Position numbers and translations under genes: made by a program
Assembly: GCA_031841125.1 (NCBI GenBank)
Contig: CM063111.1
Span: 57,907,535-57,971,534 of the forward strand
DNA from: Acanthococcus lagerstroemiae
Lineage: Eukaryota > Arthropoda > Insecta > Hemiptera > Eriococcidae
Direction of reading: 5' to 3'
Length of the DNA: 64,000 nt
The notes under the pieces: model-generated
The model's input: only the letters and a program-made list of their open reading frames with translations
Databases searched by the model: none
Told to the model about the DNA's origin: nothing
Part shown: positions 58,401 through 64,000 of the stretch, in pieces
How positions within the stretch are numbered: the stretch's first letter is position 1
Layout: every line of letters begins with the position of its first letter

Positions 58401-58818
58401 CTTTTGCAATCTCTCAGATACTTATAAGCAAACGTTGGGGCACGTGAGATTTTCAAAAATTCAAAATTTTGAACCCCCTCTTAAGGGCTTATGTTTTACT
58501 TGAAAGGGGTCATCGGAAATTGTACACAGATTCCGAATTTGTTATTATTTTTTAATTCAGAGTTGATAATTTTCCAAATAATGTGAAAAAACTCATTTTT
58601 TGGGGATGTTTTACCCCCCAAAAATTTTCCTCAACACTTGGAGTTCTTGGGTTTTATGGGGTGTCTACTGAGACCCTTCTGAACATATCCCCGCAAAAAA
58701 ACCCGCTGTTATAAATTTTTTCGACTTTTTTTGTAGGATGCCTATACTATAGACTGAATTTAGTACATAAAATATGCGCATATTTCGCTATTTTTTGTGC
58801 ATAAAAATTGCAGCCCTG
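55427..58818. mobile_element. 3.4-kb hAT-like foldback element, exact 8-bp TSD
   Basis: Terminal repeats begin CAGGGCTGCAATTTTTATG on the left and match the right end perfectly in inverse over 21 bp. ATAATGAC is exactly duplicated at 55419-55426 and 58819-58826. A second, long inverted repeat lies inside: about 55925-56400 against about 58325-58745, several hundred bp with only moderate divergence. The left subterminal 500 bp carry repeated gcatatttt motifs, possibly transposase-binding sites. No transposase is encoded. A MITE is nested at 57827-58197. By ends and target length it belongs to the hAT group. Confidence 0.9.
57827..58197. mobile_element. MITE nested in the foldback element, internally duplicated
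   Basis: It starts CAGGGACGTACCGAAGAG and ends aatcggtacgttcctg, the ends of the GGACGTACCG family. The first 107 bp, including the terminal sequence, are tandemly repeated (starts at 57829 and 57936). The flanking 8-mers do not match, so the outer part may have rearranged. Confidence 0.75.
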
Positions 58819-58826
58819 ATAATGAC

Positions 58827-60040
58827 GATAAATCGAAATATTAGCTTACAAGAGTCTTCGCATGTATAACAAGCTCATGTGAGTCATGTGAGACGTGATC
58901 ACCATGCGCATATTAAGATAGGTGAGCTCAATATGGCCCTAATTTAAGGTCTTGGCTCTCCAGACTTTCAAGTAAGTGATTTCATGTTTTTCCTTTTTTG
59001 TGTTACAGTCGTCGACTGAAATATTTAAAAAATGGCTAGTTTGAAATTTTTCTATACATCTCAAGTACCTACAGGTTCCACACACAGGTTAGGATGATTA
59101 GGGATAACTACTTCAAATACATACTCGTATATCTGAAATAAGATTATCTGCGTCACTGAATTCATTTTCGAGATGATTTCAACAATCATCCCTATCAAAA
59201 TTGATCCACTGGGGCTGAAACGTGCAACATTCAAATGCGCAATGCACATCAATTTGAGAGTTAGAACCTCAGAATAGTTTTATAATATTCCTTTTGCGCC
59301 ACCTATAGTTGGGGTTACCAATTGTTTGCTTTGCTCAAGTGGTGTTTGCTGTTTGCTCTCGTTTTCAAAAAAGTCCCATACGAAAACTATCCAAAGAGAA
59401 CCATGAATTAAAGACAACCGTAAACTGGAGTAACTTCGATTTATGAGGGAACTCTGGTCATTGCCAGAATTGGAGTAACACTGATTAGATGCAGCCTCGT
59501 AGAGAAAAAAATAGAGCCTGGAGGAATTTCCACGGGCGCCCCTTTCCTTTCAATTAATGTTGTTCTGTTGTCAGATAGGAAAAAATTATGAGGTTTCTTT
59601 CATGGTGTAAGGAGTGATTGCTGATTTGATTTACAGTATGATGTAGCCGTAAGCGTTGAAATTCAGGCCTTTTAAAAATATCAGACCCCCCTGAAAGTCC
59701 GGGCCCGGGGTATTTCCCCCTTTCTCCTTCCCCTCTCGTCAGGGTTGGTTAGATGCGTTATTTCTTCGTTAACTAAGATGTCAAACAAAAGCTGAGTCTA
59801 GTAGCTACACTGTGAGATGGTGAAAACTGATGATGTTCCAGTTTAATGTATAAAACCGGCAATGTCCGGAGTTGCCCCACAAATCCGAAGTTACCCTAGT
59901 TCACGGAACGGTTTATGAACTGGAGCAATACAGGAAAATGAAGAATTCCGCCTACTAAGAAAGGGAGGACCTGAGGGAAACAGCTAGGACAGTAGCCAAT
60001 AAACGAACATAGACGCACAAAGTATAATACTACCAGCCCC
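58827..60040. other. Non-coding, no feature seen
   Basis: Mostly AT-rich spacer. Short open frames on both strands show no recognisable domain or splice structure. Confidence 0.45.
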
Positions 60041-60049
60041 CTAGACCCA

Positions 60050-60280
60050 TCACAGGCAGAAGACCTCGGAGAACCCATACTCACTCCCAGAAAGACCAAT
60101 GAGCGCCAGGCCAGGCACTCCCTCCACCCATCAGCACTCTCAGTATCCCCACAAAGCAGGAAGACAGGGGACCCTAGGCAGAGTTGTGTGTAATTTTGAA
60201 TTTAGAGTCAGTGAAAGTTAAAAGGAGTGGATACCATATTTCTAACGCCCCTGGATCCGCCGAAAGGGGCAAAGATAAAC
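60050..60280. repeat. Interspersed repeat, copy 3 of 3
   Basis: Diverged copy of 15150-15400 and 26766-26990, including the terminal block taacgcccctggatccgccg followed by aaaggggca. Non-coding. Confidence 0.7.
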
Positions 60281-60549
60281 AAACACTTTCATATATATTA
60301 GAGATTACAGATTTTTCCTCGTTATAATATCTGAAGGGAGACAAGAACAGCCATCAAATTTCAGCATAATGTGAAGAAGTTTAATGTAAAACACTTCCGA
60401 TACGTCCAAGTTGAAAAACATAGGGGTCCAGAGAGGGCGAAATTTTGTGGTTTCCCTTCTAATAAGGACACAGAAGTTTTTTGTAGCCTAAAAACTATTC
60501 TGAGTTCATACGAACATATCCAAGAAGTACGACCCCCCCCCAGCTCATC

Positions 60550-61600
60550 AATGGTTGAATAACTTACGGTTCGCTGATGACACAGTCAAGGACGTACCGA
60601 TCGGGGGGGGGGGCAACTTACTCCCCAGTAGGAATTTTTCACTCAGCAGTTGGTAAAATTTACAATTCCAGTCAGGCGAGTTGGGAAATCCAACAAGTCA
60701 AAAGGTTTTTCTTCTTTTGCACTGATACCCCTGGGAGTCGAAAGGTTTTTTTTTGTTTACTTTGATACTTGGGGATTCTGAGTTGAGTCAGTAGGGACTT
60801 TCACAATTTTTACCCCCCCCCCCCCCCGGAAAAACTCTGCGGTACGTCCCTGGACACAGTAGGTATTACTGAGCAACGACCTGAAGGAGTTGCAAGCTAT
60901 GTATGGCCGAGGAACTCAATACTAAAGGCATGACGGACTGTCAATGAATATGTCAAAGACTAAGGTAATGACTGACATACATGAAGAGAAATTTTCGGTG
61001 GGGAGAGAAAACTGAAACAGCGAAATAATACATATAATTACCTTCATCAGATGGTTTCATTTGAGAGAAGGGGAAACCTGGAATTAAGGGCGAGAACCAC
61101 ATAAGCTTGGAAAAACTTCTGGGCACATAGGAAGGGGCTGAAAGGCAATCGGGCAAAAATAAAAGTTTTAGATTAGTGTATGATTATCACCCTCACCTAC
61201 GGAGCTCAGTTTGGTCCTTGACAAAGTCACAGAGCAACAGTTTGAGGATACCCCACTTCAGGATGCGACGCAGCATAATGAAGGTGAGAATGAAAGATAA
61301 AACTAGGAGAGATTCAAGAAATAACATGGTCACGATATATACCGAGAAGAGTCAAAAAAGTTGAGCTAAGCTTCGCGTGATACATCGTTAGGAGAGGGGA
61401 CAAATAGGGGAAGGTAGCCGAAAAACAGTCACAAAGAGAGTGAAAAAGAAGAACAGGTGGACTGCCGATAAGGTGGAGGGACAAATTGACAAGAGAATTC
61501 GGGTTACTGGGGTAGAGTGGGAAGGGATAGAGGATGGCGGAAGAGGACGATGGATACCTATGCCCGAAATCGGGTGCATTCGACAAAATGCTCCCCCCCC
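60550..61600 (+). pseudogene. RTE-like LINE relic split by a MITE
   Basis: Before the MITE, WLNNLRFADDTV (60553-60588) is the RT motif C with an intact FADD. After it, the relic continues with LSNDLKELQAMY-like codons, SMNMSKTKVMTDIHEEKFSV, a THMGAQFGP-like block near 61200 and KNRWTADKVEGQIDKRIRVT near 61450, matching the order of C-terminal blocks in RTE polymerases. The frame is broken many times. It is a degraded 3' half. Confidence 0.7.
60587..60852. mobile_element. MITE inserted in the LINE FADD motif, exact TSD
   Basis: 266 bp, ends CAAGGACGTACCG and gcggtacgtccctg, flanked by the exact 8-mer GACACAGT (60579-60586, 60853-60860). It contains long G and C homopolymers. It belongs to the same family as 7462-7690. 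The insertion splits the codons right after the FADD aspartates of the RTE relic. Confidence 0.92.
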
Positions 61601-62985
61601 CACACACAACCGGGGTCGGATCAAACAAAAGGCTATAAATAATAATAAGTCACTTTTCGATAATCTGAAAATTCAGATGTCCTCCAAGTTCTTACATTGA
61701 ATACCTCACCATTTTAGCATTTTGTATGCTTTTACTACTGGGTATACTTGAGCAAAACCGTAACGAAAAACGTAACAAAAAACGTAACGAAAACCGAAAT
61801 GCTGCCCCGACATGAATTCAGTCGTTGACATTTACAATCTGCAGCCGTGTTGTTGATAGAAATTTTCACTCCCCCCCCCCCTGACACGAAGCCAGTCCGT
61901 ATGATTTAGCTCTTCATGGTGACAATTCAGTTCGGTGGTTGACAATTCTATGGACATTTATTTTTCTTCCAGCTATGTTGATCTTCATCTTTGCTGCGCC
62001 CTATGCAACTACAGTCTGCAGCTGTGTTGTTGCTGCGCGACTGCAGTCTGTATTATTAGGGTACGAAAGCATATAAAATGTTACACTCGTATTTCTGAGT
62101 TTTTGTAACCTTAATGGGACATTGCGAAGTACATTGCCCAAAAGATTGTGATACCCGCATCCTACAAATTCCCCAAGAATTATGAAATAAGTGTGCCAAG
62201 TGGTACCATGATGGGGTGACATTGCACATGTTCATAAGTGAACGGGGAAAAAGTTTCAGTGTTTTCTATAAAGTGCTAAGTAACCACAAATCGATATTTT
62301 AAACTTATATAAGGGACAGAAAACTACATTAAGTATAGAAGGAGAAACAGGGGAGCTAATATAGATTTTATCATAGGTGTCGCTCCCAGGGTGTTCATGA
62401 TTTTCCTAATCTTATATGAGAATTGCCTGCCAACTGATCGAGGTGGCGTATCATTTTTAAACTATCACCCAATTTTTTTTAATCCCAACATGCTTCAAAA
62501 ATTCCGGACTTTTGTCTCCAACTTTTGTTCACTTTCCACTTTTTTTTTCTTTCTTTCAAAGTTTTTCTACAAAAATAACATTTTGTTACATACCCCATTT
62601 TTAGGGTGTTTGTCCGCGCGCAACGCTGCAAGCACCCCATTGTAATCGATTTTTCAATAAATACGAGTAAATTGTTCACAGATCACAGTTCAGTTTTATG
62701 TCAGAATACGACCTCTTTACAGGTTTTCCGTCAACTACTGCCATCTATCAGGAAGTAGGTCTACTCTTATGAATATTCCATCTCGGTTACGAATACAACT
62801 TGGAAAGATGAAAACAAAAGATTCTCATTCTGGCGTGCCTACATTTGTTTTATCGCATAGACGTTGGTGCCGTGTCTGAATATTAGCTTCAAAGCTTCAA
62901 CATTTCAAATTTGGTTGTAGTATAGGAAGTTAGCGCAACAACACCAGAAATGCGGAGAAGCCGGTAGCTGTAAATCAAAAGCCGG
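61600..62985. other. Non-coding, short repeats only
   Basis: A small tandem run of aaaaacgtaacg-like units at 61756-61798, and ctgcagccgtgttgttg / ctgcagctgtgttgttg at 61840 and 62010. No gene recognised. Confidence 0.45.
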
Positions 62986-63470
62986 AAGTAAACATAATTT
63001 GCAACCCGCAATACACATTCCATAATGGGCATTTTAAATTGGAGGGGAAGGACAAGTTCAAGAACACGTTATCACAGCGCCGTGCAAGAATTTTGTTTCT
63101 TAACTAGACTAGACTTTAGGATAATGTTGAGAAGCCAGAAGTTGGAAGCTAAATGAGTTAAAAGCTAGAAGCCGGAAGCGGAAGCTGAAAGTTTTTTTAG
63201 CTTTTAATCGGCTTCTTACAATTTTATGAAAAGTGTTTTTGTATGTTTTTTAATCTAAAAAAATAGAAGAGAAAGAGAGAAAAAATAGGTTAATGAATGT
63301 GAAATTGTGAGAATAAGTAAAAATAAAGCTGGAAGCTAGAAGCCGGAAGCCGAAAAAAATTGGTAGTTGTAGGTTCATATACTGAGGCTGGAAGTTAGAA
63401 GCGAGAAGCTATATGAGAAGGCTAGAAACCGAAAGCGGAAGCTGTATCGTTCAGCTTCCGCATCCCTATA
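62950..63470. repeat. Degenerate gaagc-type repeat cluster
   Basis: Many variants of gaagccggaagc, gaagctagaag and aagcggaagctg recur irregularly over about 500 bp, with one inverted match (cagcttccgcatc, 63448-63460). It is not a strict tandem array. Non-coding. Confidence 0.75.
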
Positions 63471-63479
63471 CCCAGAACA

Positions 63480-64000
63480 ACACCTTTTAAAAATGAAGCT
63501 AGCGAAAAGCTCATTTTATTGACTTTAACTTGTCAGCTAGTCAATGAATGCAATAGCAAACACCCCCTTACTACCTCGCTATCTGCGAGGTAGCTTGTTA
63601 TATAGTAGGGGCGCAGAACAATTTTTCATTATTTTTCAGATTTCTCGGAAATCAACACCTATTTTCAACGAAGGGAAATTCTCGCTGATGAATTCATTTC
63701 TTTCTATATTTTACTAGGTATTAATCCAAATGGCGTTTAATGTGCAAAGAATACGGTGAACATTCATCAGCCCAGAAGACGAACTCGCATAGCAACAGTT
63801 CGATATTAGACTTCTACGTGAAATGACTACTAATACTAAGATGTGTCACACCGCTCATTAGAAGTTGATAGCTCGTACAAGTATTTAACAACGAATAGTC
63901 CCATTGATTTCTTTCCCTAAATCGAAAGTACATTCCAACGTGTATCTTCAGTTGATAAACTAAAAGCCTCACGTGCTCACGTGCCAACCACAGATCCGAT
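63480..64000. other. Non-coding end of window
   Basis: AT-rich, with a short inverted pair ctacctcgc / gcgaggtag near 63572-63592. Nothing else is recognised. Confidence 0.4.

Noticed and set aside
1..64000. CRISPR arrays, bacterial operons or prophage
   Set aside because: Introns, SINE/LINE content and insect receptor genes show eukaryotic nuclear DNA; no spaced identical repeats of CRISPR type occur.

Overview
This window is nuclear DNA from an insect. It is AT-rich, intron-containing and dense in transposon remains. The insect assignment rests on the only host gene family visible, a tandem cluster of 7tm_6-type odorant receptors (ORs), a family restricted to insects. The transposon mix (R1, Jockey and RTE-like LINEs, BEL/Pao and gypsy relics, a tRNA-headed SINE, many hAT-like MITEs) fits an insect, but I cannot name the species.

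Layout. 1-5.0 kb has no recognisable gene, but holds a perfect-armed 129-bp palindrome, a MITE and a foldback element. 5.0-41.7 kb is an OR array on the minus strand, built from about four duplicated units. OR copy 1 (5.4-6.2 kb) is exon 1 only, with a frameshift. Copy 2 (16.1-21.4 kb) is an intact four-exon model of 392 residues. Copy 3 (27.7-32.0 kb) keeps all four exons but carries several frameshifts and a stop. Copy 4 (38.5-41.7 kb) is an intact four-exon model of 393 residues. Exon lengths, intron phases and splice sites agree between copies. Upstream of copies 1, 2 and 3, at 10.4, 24.9 and 34.6 kb, lies a short exon-like relic ending in an OR-style H-x(1-2)-Q/L-K-x-L motif, probably from a second OR lineage that duplicated with the unit. 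The units differ by nested insertions (hAT element, MITEs, SINE, LINE tails), several with exact target-site duplications and matching empty sites in a sister unit, so the insertions can be ordered relative to the duplications.

41.8-48.3 kb holds a FLYWCH-type ORF, a 22-bp tandem array, a truncated Jockey-type LINE, an RTE-type LINE relic, a second SINE copy and a minus-strand BEL/Pao integrase fragment. 48.4-52.1 kb is a nearly full-length but dead R1-clade LINE (gag zinc knuckles, endonuclease, reverse transcriptase, C-terminal Cys/His). 52.7-53.8 kb is a CpG-rich island unlike its surroundings. 53.9-55.1 kb holds RTE pieces, and 55.4-58.8 kb is a 3.4-kb hAT-like foldback element with an exact 8-bp target duplication and no transposase. 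60.0-61.6 kb holds another RTE relic, split by a MITE inside its FADD motif. The rest shows no gene.

Functionally, the only probable working genes are the two intact ORs, which should encode seven-transmembrane, ligand-binding subunits of heteromeric Orco channels in olfactory neurons. Everything else recognisable is mobile DNA or decay.
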